From contig BDSL01000139.1 of NCBI GenBank assembly GCA_003116995.1, positions 62,001 through 126,000 of the forward strand: a DNA stretch of 64,000 bases, given 5' to 3'. Source of the stretch: Yamagishiella unicocca. Its lineage: Eukaryota > Chlorophyta > Chlorophyceae > Chlamydomonadales > Volvocaceae. A model generated the notes under the pieces. It ran no database searches. It was not told where the DNA came from and saw nothing but the letters and a program-made list of their open reading frames with translations. The position numbers and the translations under genes were made by a program. Of the stretch, positions 1 through 18,400 are shown piece by piece (positions within the stretch are counted from its first letter, which is position 1; every line of letters begins with the position of its first letter).

Positions 1-282
1 ACGCTGGCTGGGCGCCTGTACCAGATATACCGGTGCACTTTGTACTTTATACTTCTCACATGAAAGCTCTTGGGAACGAGGTCATGAGTGATGTATGTCA
101 CGGTGACCGTTGCCCGATCCCGGTGCAGTTATCTCGACAAGGCCCGTTGTGGACCGGAACGCGCGCCTGCACTGCACGTTGTCGTCTGCAGTGCGACATC
201 TCCTCATCTTACTATACTCACGTGGCCTAATATTGTACGATGCTGTAAAAAGGCATGCCACGGCTACACCACGGGAGCAGTC

Positions 283-3200
283 TTAGCGCATGATGCCGGT
301 CTCAGCCGCCACTAACTTCGCTCTATACGCCAGAAACCAGGACATGCTGAAAGTATCAGGGATCTCCTGTAGGAACTCGTCCATGTCTGAGAACAGCGCC
401 TTGTACCGATCAAATGCAACCTTGGCGTACAGTGTTCGCGACAGCTGCGACAAGTATCGAAACGCGAATGCTTGGTTGCGCGCCGTCATGGCCTTCAGCT
501 CCTCATCGCGCCCCTTCAGTCCTTGTACGACCTGGACGATGTCGGTGTGGTCGAAACTCACGTAGTTTTCTCCCTCACTAAGAGACCTGTCCCGCAACGG
601 TGGCCGCGGTGCAAGGTGATGGGGAAGGGGAGCGCGTCAGGGTACCTGACGGCCTGCACTGCCTAGGAGTTCAGCATGGGATCTCCCTAAAATCGTGGAT
701 GAATGCCGGGCGCGAGTCCCGCATCCCCCCATCGCCTCCGTACCTATAGTAGTACTCAATGGCGTCCGATCTGTGCTTGAGCAGCGCGCTGTTGATGGCC
801 AGGAGCTTGGCGAGGCGCCAGCTGGCAGACTGGCCGTCCGTGTTGAGCAGATACTTCCACTTGGCGTGCAGTTCCATGGGCACGGGGGGAACCTGGGGAC
901 CAGGGCAGAAGCGTTACAGGGGCGGTGAGGGACCTTCCCCCGGTGAGGGGGCATGAGGGTTGTGGAAAGCCAGTGGGCGTGAGGGGCCGTGAAGGGACAC
1001 GACAGAGGAGAGGCAGCGACGGTGCACGGATTCCATCGCGCGAGGAGGCGACGCATGATGGGGGGGAAGGTGGAGGGGAGGGGGCGAGGGGGAGGAGAGC
1101 TGACGAGTTGGAGCAGGAAAGGTCCTCCTACTCCAAACAGCGGGATCAACGGCGGACCCAGGTGTGGGCGCACGAGCTGTGGAACCTAAAGGATGGGTCG
1201 ATGGATGTGCGCTCGGACCCCACTGCTCTGGGCTCCCAGCATGTCCCCCTCTCCCTTGCGCCCCACCCATCCTTGCCCATCCCGCTAAACGCGACCTGCT
1301 TACCGTCTTGACCTTGACCTTCCAGTGCCTGTTCTGGTAGATCCCCACGTCCAGCACGTCCCTGCCTGCTCTGGTCTGCGCGACCTTGTTCACCAGTACA
1401 CGGGAACAGTTGTACGGCATCGCTGCGTACACCCCCACCTGGGTTGCGGGACGCGGCAAGGAGGCCAGGCCCAGGCAGGACCGGGGAGTCAGAGCGCGGC
1501 GGAGCGCACGGTATGGAGGGCTTGGGCTGTAAGGCGAAAACCAAACGCGCATGTACCAAACGCCAAGATCGAGGTCGATGACCTAGTGTATCGCCCACCG
1601 GGAGCTAGCATGGCGGGCCGGGTTGTCCCTCCTTCGGTACCCACAGGCCCCAGCAGCGTGGATACCTCCCGCAAGGCCCCCGCCCGCACCCCACCTCGGC
1701 ACAGGTCACCTCGCCAGCCACACACAGCCCCCTGAGTCCCGCACCCGCATGAAAGCCAACCCTATCTTCTTGTCCCACGGGTAGTCGATCAGCTGCTCGA
1801 ACGGGTGGTTCATGACGGGGTGCAGGATATCATCGTGTGCGCTGCCCGGCTTGCCGGCTGCGTAGTCGGACGCGTTCCAGCGCTTGTCGAACGTAAACAG
1901 CGGTGCCGAACAGTTACCCCGCTCGCACAGCGGCTTGTCGTAGCCGTTCATGACGTACACAACGTCCGGGAAGACCAGGCCGGCGGACGCAATGAAAGCG
2001 TGGAAGTTGTCGGCGATGATCTTTACCTGCGGAGGCGTAGGGCGGGGCACAGCTGAGGAAACGGGGTACGGCATGAAGCACCGGAGGAGTACGTAAATAA
2101 GGCCGCGTTTTGGTACCAGTTCTGAAACAGCCGACGCGCCCATACCCCAGCGATGACACCCATACCCCAGCGATGACACCCATACGGTGCCCATACCCCA
2201 GCGATGACACCCATACCCCAGCGATGACAGCCATATGGTGCCCATACCGCAACCGTGTGTCGCTGCGCCTTGGAGACCTGCCCGTAGCCCTAGAGAGCAC
2301 AACAAGGGCCCCATGTGCGCCGACCTGCCTGTGTTCCCTTCTCGCGGTATGCGCACAGCCAATACCTCGAGAGCAGCGTACAGCGGCAGCTCTCCAGCAG
2401 TCAGTGCCCCATGCAGTGCGGCATCTCGCAAGAGAGCGCCCACCGGGGGAACGCCGCACGGGACTCCCCGCACCGCACCCCGGGGCCCCCGGCCCGTCCC
2501 CCGGCCCGTCCCCCGGCCCAATCATCATGCCCGTTCCCCACCCCGCCTCACTCGCCGCGTGCACCAGCCCCGCGCTTCGGGGTAAGCCCACCAGCTCATC
2601 ACGTTATTGCGGATGGCCACGATGGCTACGAAGTTGCGGCGGTAAGTCAGCCACTGCGTGTCAATCTGGTGCAGGAAGTTTAGGAAGTCACGACGCGTGA
2701 GCGGCCGCCCAAGCTGGCGCCAGGGCCGCAGGTCCGGCTCCAAGTTGTCCCTGCAGCGGTTTGATAACGAGAGGCATGGGGGAGAGGTCAGTGCTGTACC
2801 ACTGTCAGGGGATCACCAGGTGTTGCATTGCGAGGGCTGCGGCAAGAACGCAACCAGGGACTTGCGCTGAGGGGGGGGGCTCGTGCGGTGGGGCCAGTGG
2901 ACACCACATGATCGCGTACGAGTGGGGTTCGTGAGGGGATATATCTGACTTATCCGGCTCTGGCTCCTCCCTCCCGCCCCTTCCTCAGCCACCTCCATTC
3001 CCGGTGGTCAATTCAAGTGCTCTAGCATGTCCTCGCAACCATGTGTCCGCAGACTGTGCGCCAGATGCACTATCCAACCGTGTCCAACAGGGACGGGCAA
3101 CAGGGGGGCCGCCCCTCCCCGCGCCACGTTCGTAGCCTGGGGTCGGCTCAAGGTCAGCCGCGCTCACCGCAGCAGCGGCTCGAGGTCCGCTTCCGTCGTC

Positions 3201-3634
3201 GCCCGCTCCACGCCAGGACACTCATTCCGTATCGTTATGTCAGGGTCCTATCGCAAATGTTATTGGGGCGCGGGGGAGGATAAGGATCAACCGCTAAACT
3301 TAGGGGGGATGCACCTGGGGTGAGCGGTCGCATGCGCTTGGCCCTTCAAGAGGTTGTGTGCTGCTGCATAAGTTTTCCGTACCACTATCTTGCCTGGGTA
3401 CGCATGTAGAAAACGTCCAGTCCTTCCACATAGACACTTGCGTACGGCGTGCGTTGCGGCCGCTGCATAGCTAAACAATGCGGATTCAGCAATATGCGCG
3501 CCACCCCTCACGTTTATCTCGGTAGCATTAAAAAGGTCCGTGTGCAGGATGGCATGTGACTGTGAAGCAGCTGCCAGCAGTAGCACGACCACCAAGTGCT
3601 CCTTTTGCGACCATCTCATGGATAAGGATACCAT
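283..3634 (-). CDS. GT90 / CAP10-domain glycosyltransferase, secretory (copy 1)
   Basis: Seven-exon model, all junctions in phase: 3383-3634, 3168-3247, 2603-2750, 1745-2026, 1304-1438, 744-892, 283-577; about 446 residues, TAA stop. The N-terminus is a signal peptide (charged start, then VVVLLLAAA, cleavage near SQSHA), so the enzyme should enter the ER/Golgi. The recognisable CAP10 core is in order: a LVFPDVVYVMNGYDKP block, WDKKIGLAFMR (the usual FRG-like position), DVLDVGIY, then KYLLNTDGQSASWRL followed by YYSEGENYVSF. This matches protein O-glucosyl/xylosyl-transferase-like GT90 enzymes of plants and algae; sugar donor and acceptor cannot be told. A second ATG at 3619 is an alternative start. 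A second GT90 gene lies at 52.5-56.5 kb on the same strand. The 2603 donor (GTGATG) is weak and chosen for phase. No TGTAA signal was found before the window edge. Confidence 0.85.
2140..2248. repeat. Minisatellite in GT90 intron
   Basis: About 20-21 bp units of the form CCATACCCCAGCGATGACAC repeated four times, arranged as two pairs separated by ATACGGTGC/ATATGGTGC. Lies wholly in the intron between exons 2603-2750 and 1745-2026. Confidence 0.85.
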
Positions 3635-4110
3635 TTTGAAGTACCTAAGATATCTGGAAAGGATAACGCACGAGGCTTTTCACGGAATGTCATATGCATT
3701 CCACTTCTACGCGCCCAAACCACAGCTTGTGCGTGTATGTGTCCATCATTGATCCGCAGGTAGTTGCAATCATAGCGTAATTCCCTAAGCCAAAGGTTTG
3801 GTCGATGAGGGCAAGACGTGCGTTTGATTGATCGACTGAAAAATGCCGTACTCGCCCATACTAATTGCGCTCACAATGGCAACCTGAATTTTGTGCGGTG
3901 CGGCTTATTCCGCTACGTTGGGCATTCGCGAGTCTTGGTCGACCAAAGCCGCATGCGCCCCACATCCGACCAACATCAAGCTTGATGCTTAGCCTCAGGG
4001 CCCGCACCAGCGCATTGTGTCATCGTGTCAATAACATAAGGACGCCAATATCATCAACGATAAACCCTGAAGTCAGAGGTCAGGTCACCCGCGCGGAGGT
4101 GCAGAGTTCT
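3635..4110. other. Divergent intergenic/promoter region
   Basis: About 475 bp between the start of the minus-strand GT90 gene and the plus-strand Nudix gene. I see no convincing ORF, repeat or TATA box; it presumably carries both promoters. Confidence 0.5.
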
Positions 4111-8764
<4,654 letters not shown>

Positions 8765-8907
8765 CATAAATATTTCAATTGGTACATAACCGCAGTGTCT
8801 TTTGGACTGTTAACTAGAGAAGAGCCAAGTCCGCACAGTGACCTTTGCGTCACGACAGTGCGAAGAGTGCGGCACGCTCCAGTTGCGTCGGAAACCAGTT
8901 TTGTTAT

Positions 8908-8912
8908 TGTAA
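8908..8912 (+). terminator. TGTAA polyadenylation signal (Nudix gene)
   Basis: Chlorophyte-type TGTAA 144 nt after the Nudix stop codon. The 550 bp from here to the next start at 9460 shows no gene I can support. Confidence 0.6.
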
Positions 8913-9459
8913 CGTGTATGATTATCAAGCGAGGTCTTGCTTTGCTTGTGTCGTAAGTGGAGGGCGCACATCCACCTCGCACGTCGTCATGGTGTTCGAC
9001 GCTCGGTTGGGTTGCCCGTTGCAGTAATATGCTCATATCTAAGCGTGATACTGTTTGTTTTTGTTTCAGTGCCAATCACGGCTATGAGCCTTGTTTGGTA
9101 CTGCCTTACAGTAGGAAAGCGTCGGTGAGAGAAGGTCGGTCCCGCGACAGTCCGACCTCTTTGTGTCAATATTTGCATATGGCATATATAGTAAGTGATA
9201 AATGCGTGCTCTGAGCTAGCAAGGTGGCCTTAGACGTAACTCCTTTCATAAGAAACGTACCGTACTCTCCCATTGCCCAAGACGTAACATTTGCTGTAGG
9301 AACCGATTTAAAGGATGATGACAAGTATGGACTTTGACGTTTGCCAGCCATGTGGCAGGCTTATCCGGCTGCTTCGCCTGTAACGATATCCTAAGAGTCA
9401 CGGTGGTTGCGCGGCCGTGCCAGGGCTTGAAGGGGCGATAAGCTGCGTAACATCTCAGG

Positions 9460-12400
9460 ATGCCAACGACTAAGGAAGCTGCAGCTGCGGCAGCGGCGAC
9501 TGCGGCCACAGATGCCTTAGCAGGCCAGGCCGCGGTGGCAGCGCAACAAGCAATTTTGGCTAGGCAGTCTGCAGCAGCAGCGGCCCAGCGTGCGGAGTTC
9601 ACGTACATCGCTGGGCTACCTCCCAACAGAAGGAGTGTCGCGCAGGTAGGGCTGGCGCAATCCGCACATGCGCACCCCGGGTGAACGTCGCGCATTCTTG
9701 GTTTCGTTCGGCTCTATTTATCGCCAGGAATGGATTTGATACCTGAACAGCATCGCGCCAGTACGTGGATGACAGTGCGGCAGCGGAGGGGCCCCGACCT
9801 CCCTCGAACCCCTTGGGTCGTCAAGTATTCCTCACATACATTCCGCAAGTCCCAGTGCCAACATCGTACCCGAGACAATATGTCATTGTCAATCTGCACA
9901 TACGTCGCGCCTTGCTGAACACAATACGGACACAGGAAAGATGCCTCCACCACCCTCCAACACAAACCAGTCTATCCACCTCGCGCTGCCACGCCTGCAA
10001 GCGCCTGCGCATCAGGACACGGGAGTGCTTGTACAATCCTGAACCTCCTCGCATCAAAGCCACTCGGACAGCCGTCGTCTGATCCCCGCCGTACTCGCAG
10101 CACGCTGGCCGACATCTGGCACCTCCTGTCCTTCAGGCAGCGAGCGCTGTTTGCAAGCACACCCGGCCTCCCGCACACCCGGCCTCCCGCACACCCGGCC
10201 TCCCGCACACCCGGCCTCCCGCACACCCGGCCTCCCGCACAGCCGCCGCCTCCCAATAGACAGCAGTGTGCGGCGCGCATCGTCGCGTCTGGTGGAGGTG
10301 TACTCGTCGTGGGCGCAACCACGCCTCACGTAATCGTACCTGCAGCCGAGCCCCTGTCGCCCCTGTCGCTCCTCCGCCTGCCCCCTCAGAACACCCGGCT
10401 CTCCGTGTTCCTGGGGACAGCTCCCAGGACGCAGCAAGCCGGGCCCACCGCCCTGCACGCCCTGTCCGCAGCGGTGCATGTCCTTGAGATACAACGTGGC
10501 GGTACGGTGTACCGCCTAAACGACCCGTCCGACGGCTTTTACGTCGTCGTGGATGGGCGGGTCATTCTGTACGACGTGAAGGACCGGGAAGAATCGGAGG
10601 AGGGTGCGTTTGGCTGAAGACGGGGATGTGGGATGTGGGAGGGGCGGGAAGGAGGGGTCCGACTGGCGCTGCAGGGCGGTGTGGAATGGGGTGCTCGGCC
10701 GCGGGAAGTCGGGGGGCCGCTGCGGCGGCGAGGGCCCGCAGGGTGGGTCTGGGGCGTCGCCAGGCGCCACAGCGGGACCGTCTTGAGCCAGCGGCGTCCC
10801 CTGGGAGAGGAGGATTCCTCCGGGAAGAATGACAACGGGGTGCTTCGCGGCAGTAGGCAGCAGGCGCCAGTGGGGTGGCGCCGCTGCGAGAGGCCAGGCT
10901 TCGTCGCGTGTGGACGGATGCCCCGAATCGTACAGGCACACCGTATGCGTGCACGTACATACGTGAATATGGGTGTACGCACCAGTACGACGGCATGCAC
11001 TCGCGCACGTGCGTGGGCTTGCACGGGTAACACGGCGTTGTGTAGGAATACGCTGTACACGGGCAATGTGTAAAGCTGCGAAGGTGACGGGCTTCCGTGG
11101 CTGCGGGCTGGGAAGCACCGGATGGATGGGAAGCCCGCAGGGAGCTGCTCGAGGCACTCCACCCATCATGGCGCGCCTCCGCTCCTCCTGCCGCCAGTGG
11201 CGCCCTTGCCCTGCGCCAACAACGGACCCCCGCCCCTCCCCCCCTGGGCGAGCAGACGATGGCATGGTGGAACGCCTGGGGCGCACCGACTCGTTTGGGG
11301 AGGAGGACCTGCTGTCCAACAGCCGCCGCGCCCACCGCGCCGACGTGGGCTCGGAGTCCAGTGCGCTGCTGCTGCGCGTGCCTCCCGAGCTGTACCGCAA
11401 GTACCTGCAGCACCTGCACCAGCCGGACTTCGAGGACAAGGTGGAGTTCCTGTCCCAGCTGGAGGTCTTCAGGTCGCTGCCCGACGACACGCTGCGCAAG
11501 CTCGCGCCGTGCTTTTCGCAAGTGGTGGGTGGGCGGTTGGTGGGGAGGGGGCTGAGAGGAAACCCATAAGTCAGCACTTAAGTGATAAGCACAACCGATT
11601 ACGGAACGTTTGGTACACTCGTTTGAAATTGCATGCTAGAAAACTTGGTTAAGGTAAAATTAAGTCGGAGGTCAAATGTATGTCGCCCCCGGCTGCCATG
11701 CCTAAACGAGTCCCAACGAGAACTCCGAACTGTCCACACGTCTTGACAGCGCGTCTGGGGTGCATGGTGGAGAACCTGGTGTGGGAGGCAGGGCGGCGAG
11801 GCTCGTCCAAACTCGGACCCGCCGGAGCCCGTGTGCAGACTGTTGCCGTGGTGACCAAGTAGATTACCGGGCTTGGCCGGCCAGCGTCCGCGGCAGGAAG
11901 TTGGTGTCGCGCCGCGCCGTCGTGGGAGACCGGAAACCGCGACAGTGCGAGAGAGCACCCGTGTCCGCCGACGAGGATGGAAGCGTACAGGCAAGCAGCT
12001 GTGAGCAGCCCCGCCCGACCCAGCCGTTCAACCCACCTGCACAGGGCCCAGAGAGGACGGTGATGGCGATCATCACAATGCAGGGGGGCAGGGGGCATCG
12101 GCGGGCGCCAGTACGGGCGGATGGAAACCGAACTGGGGAGCAGGGGTCAAAGCAACGATTTCAGGCGCTGTGTCGGGAAAGAAGGAGTCCCAGCGGATGG
12201 CAGGCTGGATGTTCCGGAGCAGTTCGTGGGGCTTGGTGACCAGTCCGCGTTTGGAGTGGCGTTGGGCTTTTGGAATTTTGAGGGCTTTGAGGGCTGTGAG
12301 GGCTATGAGGGCCAGGGCAATCTCGAGGCAGAAGTGAGGGGTCGGTGGTAACGCGACGCAGGCGGTGCGACTGGCTGGCGATGATGTTGCGCAGAGGAGG

Positions 12401-15400
12401 ATGCATCGACGTTAAAGGGCGCGGGGATGAAACGGGTGAGGCGGACGGGGATGAAGGCGGGCTGGACGCGTTTCTCGTACAGGCAGAGGAGGAGGTCCAG
12501 GAAGGGTAGTTCGTTGTGTGGGCATGGTGCTAAGGTTTGACACGGAGGGCTGGCTGGGGGATAGACGTTGCTGGTCTTGAAGGCGGCAAGGGTAGCGGCC
12601 GGGAGTACAGGGAAGTTGGAGGGCACGTCAGGCGGGGGTGAACACGGCGGTGACATGGGACACGAAGGCCCAGGTGTCGAGGGCGCCCCGCTGTCGGCTG
12701 TTTCGTTGTTCGGTAGGGGTGCGTCAAGGTGGGGCCGCAGGCGTGGAGGTCGGAGAGGATGTCCGCGCGGAGCCCCCGGGGGAGGTGGGGGAGGCGGTAG
12801 CGGGCGCCGTGTTTCCAGAGGGTGCCGATGTCCTCCTGCTGCGGGGCGGGGACGATCGGGGACCGGCAGGGGGTGAGGACGTGGTCCAGGGTGGGGCACT
12901 GGAGGACCGGGAACTGGTGGCAGGCACAGGGTGGGTTGCTTGAGGAGGTCCACGTATGTTTGCCCGGTGAGGGAGCGGGCGAAGTGTGGGTAGGAAGGAG
13001 CAAAGGGGCTGGCATTGGTTGTCTTCCAGTGGACAACGGGTGGCAGGGTGGTGTTGACGGGTAGGAGGTCGTGGTTCGCACCCCTCTGGTTTGCTCTCCC
13101 TGCCTCGCACCCGCTGGTTCGCACCCCTCTGGTTTGCTCCCCCTGCCTCGCACCCGCTGGTTCGCACCCCTCTGGTTTGCTCTCCCTGCCTCGCACCCGC
13201 TGGTTCGCACCCCTCTGGTTTGCTCCCCCTGCCTCGCACCCGCTGGTTTGCACCCTCTATAGGCGCCCCACCCCCACGCAGGGACCCCGACGACGGCGCT
13301 ATGGCACTCTCACTTGGGCCCGCAACCTGCATACACGTTCACACACCCAATGCGCCCCGTGCTGCACGTCGACGCGCGGATGATGCCGTTGGAAGTGCGC
13401 TAGCGGCACGGGACGTTACTTGTCGCGCCCGGCTCCTCTCGGTCCCCCTCAGGAGCTGCGGGCCAAGGAGTACTTGGTGAAGCAGGGGGAGCGGGCGGAC
13501 TCCATGTACGCCATCGCGTCGGGGCAGTGCTCGGTGCTGGTGGACCCGAACTACCGGGCCGAGGGGAGCGGCCAGGCGGAATCGGACCCCAAGAAAGCCA
13601 TGCAGGTGCGGGCGCCGTACACCGTACGGCGCATGCCGCATGTGCTGTACGCCTAAAGCCGTACGCCCCCGTACGCGGCATGTCCTATGCGCGACGCGGG
13701 GCTGGCCGCTGCGGCATATGTGTCTGGTGACCGCGAATGGCGCAACGCAGGGCCTTGTTTCGTCCTGCGGTCGCACACGGGCATGGACCCCTTTAGCGTG
13801 AGGCCTCGAGCGGCTGGTGCTCCTTCTGCTGACAGGTCCAAGCAATATCACCCAGGCGGACGTCTCGTTCCCATCACTTTCTTCGGGACGTGTCCCCCCT
13901 CCTCTGACTCGCTGCTCTCTGGCCCCCCCCCTCCAGGTGTGCCTCATCGGCCCCGGCAACATCGTGGGTGACATGACGGTGTTGGCCAACATCAGAAAGC
14001 GCACCGCGAGCATCCTGTGCCTCTCAGACCTGATCATCTACAAGATCCGGCGGGCAACCTTCATCCGCCGGGTGCCGTCCATACAGCTGGAGGTGCGCCG
14101 CATCACATCACGCCACCCCACACCACCGCGTGAACCTGTAACCCGTTTGCCTGTGGACTGGAAATGGCCAGCTTTGGGGGATGAGATTAAATCCACGAAT
14201 CCACATGCGAGGCGAAAGATTGATACTGGCTGCGGAAACGTTTTGAACCCGCGTCCGTTGGGCGGGGCGGCGGGGTGGAGCAGGGCGGCGGGGTGGAGCA
14301 GGGCGGCGGGGTGGAGCAGGGCGGCGGGGTGGAGCAGGGCGGCGGGGTGGAGCAGGGCACCCCTGGGTGGTCACGTGAGCAGGGTTATGTCATTGGGAGC
14401 CTGGGAGCCTGGGGACAAGCAGGCCCTCTGGAAACGCAACCTATTGGCGCAACTGATCGCGTTCATGGGTGAAGGCAGTGGGCGTCATGGTTCGCCACAA
14501 CGGGCGCCGCCGGCAGCGCGCTGTGTCGTGGTGCGGGCCGGCAGGGGGAGCGGGAGGCGCATGAACGACGGCGCACAGAGACAGGCAACAGCAGCAGCAG
14601 CAGTAGATGGGGGTCGTCATTATGACAGACCACATGGTGGGCCCGACCCCTTTCCCCCCCTTGCCCCGACCCCGTCCCCCCCTTGCCTCCTACCCCTCCC
14701 ACCCCTGCAGGCTCTGCGCCAGGTGGCGGAAGCGAAGCTCCGGATCACCGAGCGCCGCCTGCATAGCGCCGCAGCCGGACCTGGCAGCGGAGGCGGCAAG
14801 AACTCCGCTCCGGTGATGCTGACGTTGCGCGACAAGATCCTTCACGGCCACGACCTCCGCCAGCTGGCGCACCCGCCCAGCGTGGGGCCGCTGGAGCTGC
14901 GCTGCATGGGCCGGGCCTCCCTCAACGGCGGCGTGGAAGCCCTGCTCGCCAACAGCCTGGCGGCAGCCACGGCGGCCTCAGCGGGCGGCAACGCGCCCAC
15001 TTCCTACGGCACCGTGTCAGCCCCGCCGCATTCCGGGATGGGCACCGGCAGCAGCGGCCCCATGTCTGCGGCCGCGTCCGTGGCGGTGGCGTCGATGAAC
15101 TGGGCCGGGCCGGGAGACGCGCGGATGCGGTTCAGTGGACCCCGGAGGTCCCCGTCGCTGCCCCCTCCGTCGCACTACTCCCAGTCCCAAACCCACGCCC
15201 AGGCGACGGCGGCCGCGGTCGCTGCCGGCCAGGTGCCTGTGGACCGGGCGGCGACCGCGGCGGCGAAGGCGCGCACGCGGCCCACGGTCCCCTCGGGCGC
15301 GCTGCCGGGAGGGTAAGCTTCGTTGGCGCGACGGGATGTGAGGGCTGGGGGGGCGGCGCGGCTGTCCAAGTGGTCCTCAGCGCGGGGATCAGGGCAGACC

Positions 15401-18400
15401 CTCGGGAAGCGGGGGGGGGGGCACGGGGGTCGGGTTGCAGCAGTCGGGAAAGTTGGGCCAGGTCATTGCAGGGATGTCGAACTTCCGAGATCCCTAATCT
15501 GCAAGGCTTCGGTCTCAGGTTGTCCCAATCCCGCCGAGCGAATGTACGAAATGTTTTTTATGCTTAGTGCCGACTTAGTGGATTCTCCTCAACTCCCCCG
15601 AAGCCCTCGCACAGCCCCCACGCCACCGGCATTTCATCGCTGCCGAGCTCCCTCCCACTTGGGCCGCCCCCAATCCCTCCTCGACACTCCCCTGCACCCC
15701 CCTCCCCAGGCCCCCAACCGAGCGGGTACGCGGCCCGGACATCAACTACACCTGGGGCCTGGGCCCGGGCACCATGATCAACGCGCTGCTGGAGCGCCCG
15801 GCCAGCGCCAACAGCGGCGGCGCCGCGCGGCGAGTGGAAGTCCGCCCGTCGCCCCGGCCTGGAGCGGACCCCAACGGACCCCAGGACGGTGGCGGTGCTG
15901 CGCCCCCGCCCAGTCAGGCGCCGGGGAGCACCGCCTCCGCCTCCGCCCCGCTGCCGGCGCCGCTGCCGTTTCCCTCTCCTGCGTCGGCGCAGCTGCAGCC
16001 CACCTCCAGCCGCCAGCAGGTCCAACACCTGTCCTTCACCTACGGTCGCGGCGGCGCCAACCCCGCAGGCATGCGCGGCAGTGCCTCCTCCATCGCGCTC
16101 ACACAGCCCCGCTGGGGCTGGACCTCGGGCCCCACGGACACGTCGTACTCGCCGTACAATCCCATGTCGACGAGCACAGACGCCGCCGGCATTTTCAGCG
16201 TCGTCGGCCTCGGCGTCGCGGCCGGCGTCAGCACCGGAGGGGGCGCCGCTGCCGCCGGAGGTGTCGCGGGCGGGGGCGGGGGCGGCCTGGGAGGTGTGGG
16301 CAGCCTCAGCAGCCGGCGCGGGGGGGTGCGCAGCGCGAACATGGGCGGCAGCGCGTCTTCGTCCTCAGCGGGCGACAGGCTGTCGATGGCTCTGGAGCCC
16401 ACCTCCCGAAGGAGCTTCAGCGGCAGCGGCCAGCTGGTCGCATTTCCACGGCCGGGGCCTTTGGTCATCGGCGCTGCCGCGCCCAACAGCATCACCCAGC
16501 AACAGTCGCCACTTACGCCGCCGCAGCAGCAGCCCCTGCACCAACACACGTTGCAACCAAGGCACGGCAGTACCGACTTCACGGGTCGTACCAACGAACT
16601 ATTCGTGGACGTGACCGCACAGGGCAGGCTCTTCAGCGGCTCTGAGGTCACCTGGAGCGGACGCAGCAGCCCCTGGAGGCCTCAAGCTGACGCGGTGCAG
16701 CAGCAAGACCAGAAGTGGGTCAGGGACAGCGCGGAGGCCGAAGGCGGTAGCGGCGGCGCTGAAGGCAACGACAGCGAGTGCACGAGCCCCGGCCGGCGGG
16801 AGTTGGCGCGGCGGCAAAAGAGCATGGGCAAGGCGCGGTTCAGTCGGCAGGTCATCACGCAAAACAGCTCCGTCGATGCGTTGGTTGCGGAGGCGATTGT
16901 GAGCGTCATGGCCAAGGACGTGATGCTCAAGCAAGCGCGAGCGGTGGAGGCGGCGATAATGGAGGAGACGGTGGTGGACCAGGATGGCGAAGAGGCTGGG
17001 GTGCAGGGGGCTGCTGAGGATGCCTCCGCCGGGGAGGCGGGTGTCGAGACCCTCGACGAGGATGCGGGTCACGGTGAGGCCGCGGGAGAGGGGTATGTGG
17101 ACGAGGAGGAGGACTCGGGGACGCCGGAGGAGACCGGGGGTGAGTTGCGCGCAGTTGAAGGTGACGGCACATCGGGTGCGATTGAAGGTGACGGCACATC
17201 GGGCGCCGTCGAAGGCGACGGCCCGTCGGGTGCCGTCGAAGGTGACGGTCCGTTGGGTGCTGTTGAAGGTGACGGCCCGTTGGGTGCTGTCGAAGGTGAC
17301 GGCCCGTCGGGTGCTGTTGAAGGTGACGGCCCGTCGAGGGCCGTCGACGGCGACGGCCCGTCGGGTGCCGTCGAAGGTGACGGCCCGTTGGGTGCTGTCG
17401 AAGGTGACGGCCCGTCGGGTGCCGTGGAAGGCGACGGCCCGTTGGGTGCCGTCGAAGGTGACGGCCCGTCGGGTGCCGTCGAAGGTGACGGCCCGTCGGG
17501 TGCGATCGAAGGCGATGGAGCGTCAGAGCCTGTCGAAGGCGATGGTGCCACCGGTGCAGTTGACGGCAATACCTCGTCCAGCACTGCTAAAGGCGACGGC
17601 GCTTCTGGTACGGCAGTCGCGGAGGACAGCGCCGCCCGCTCCGAAGATGACCCTGACGGCGCCACAGCTTCAGTGGCGGCGGCAGCGGCGGGCGCGGACG
17701 AGGCGTCGGAAGCTCCAGGAGAGGCTACAGGACCGGAAGCGGGCTCAATGAAGGAGCCATTGGAGGGCGACGCTAGCGGCCCGCGCCTGGCGTCTGCGTC
17801 GCCCGCCCCTGAGGCCAGCGGTCTGAGCGAAGCCAGCGCGGCCTCCCGGGACAACGCCACCCTCCCGGGCCACAGCACGCAGGCCTCCCTGCAGCGCCAG
17901 CGGTCTCACGGCGCCCAGCCGCCGCACAACACCTCGGATGAGCCGGACCTGTCCGCCTCGGGCGCACTGCCGCCGCTGCGTCGCCTCAGCTCTTCGCACA
18001 GCGGCGCCGCGGGCCCCGGCTTTGGCGCCTCGGAAGCAGGGCATTCGCAGCCGCGCGTTGGGCGCAGCAGCGGCGGTGGCGGCGCCGGCAGCGACGGCGC
18101 GCGCACCGCGTCGGGTGGGGTCGCCAGCGGTGCAGCAAGCGGCGGGACAGGGAGCGGCTCGGGCAACCGGTCCATGAGCCGCCAGCCCACTACGCTGCAC
18201 CTGGTGCTGCCCAACAACGCCAGCACGTCATTTGGCCGGCAGAGCGGCGTGTCGCCTCAACGGCGCCAACTGACGGGGCCACCAGCTCCAAGACCATACC
18301 CCTACGTGGGGCCCTTCCTGTCCGTGAACAAGGGCCTGCACCTGCCGCCAAACTTCGCAACGCCCCTCCTCGGTGTCGCGCTGCCCAAGCAGCAGCAGCA

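Noticed and set aside
1146..1173. Extra GT90 exon between 893 and 1303
   Set aside because: Joining exon 1304-1438 directly to 744-892 is in phase and gives the expected family sequence before KYLLNTDG.
12303..13253. 316-codon proline-rich minus-strand ORF as a gene
   Set aside because: It is inside an intron of a well-supported plus-strand gene, composed largely of GC-bias and minisatellite sequence, with retroelement-like pieces in other frames.
17069..17878. 269-codon minus-strand ORF rich in SPSTAPDGP
   Set aside because: Mirror image of the EGDGPSGAV coding repeat on the plus strand.
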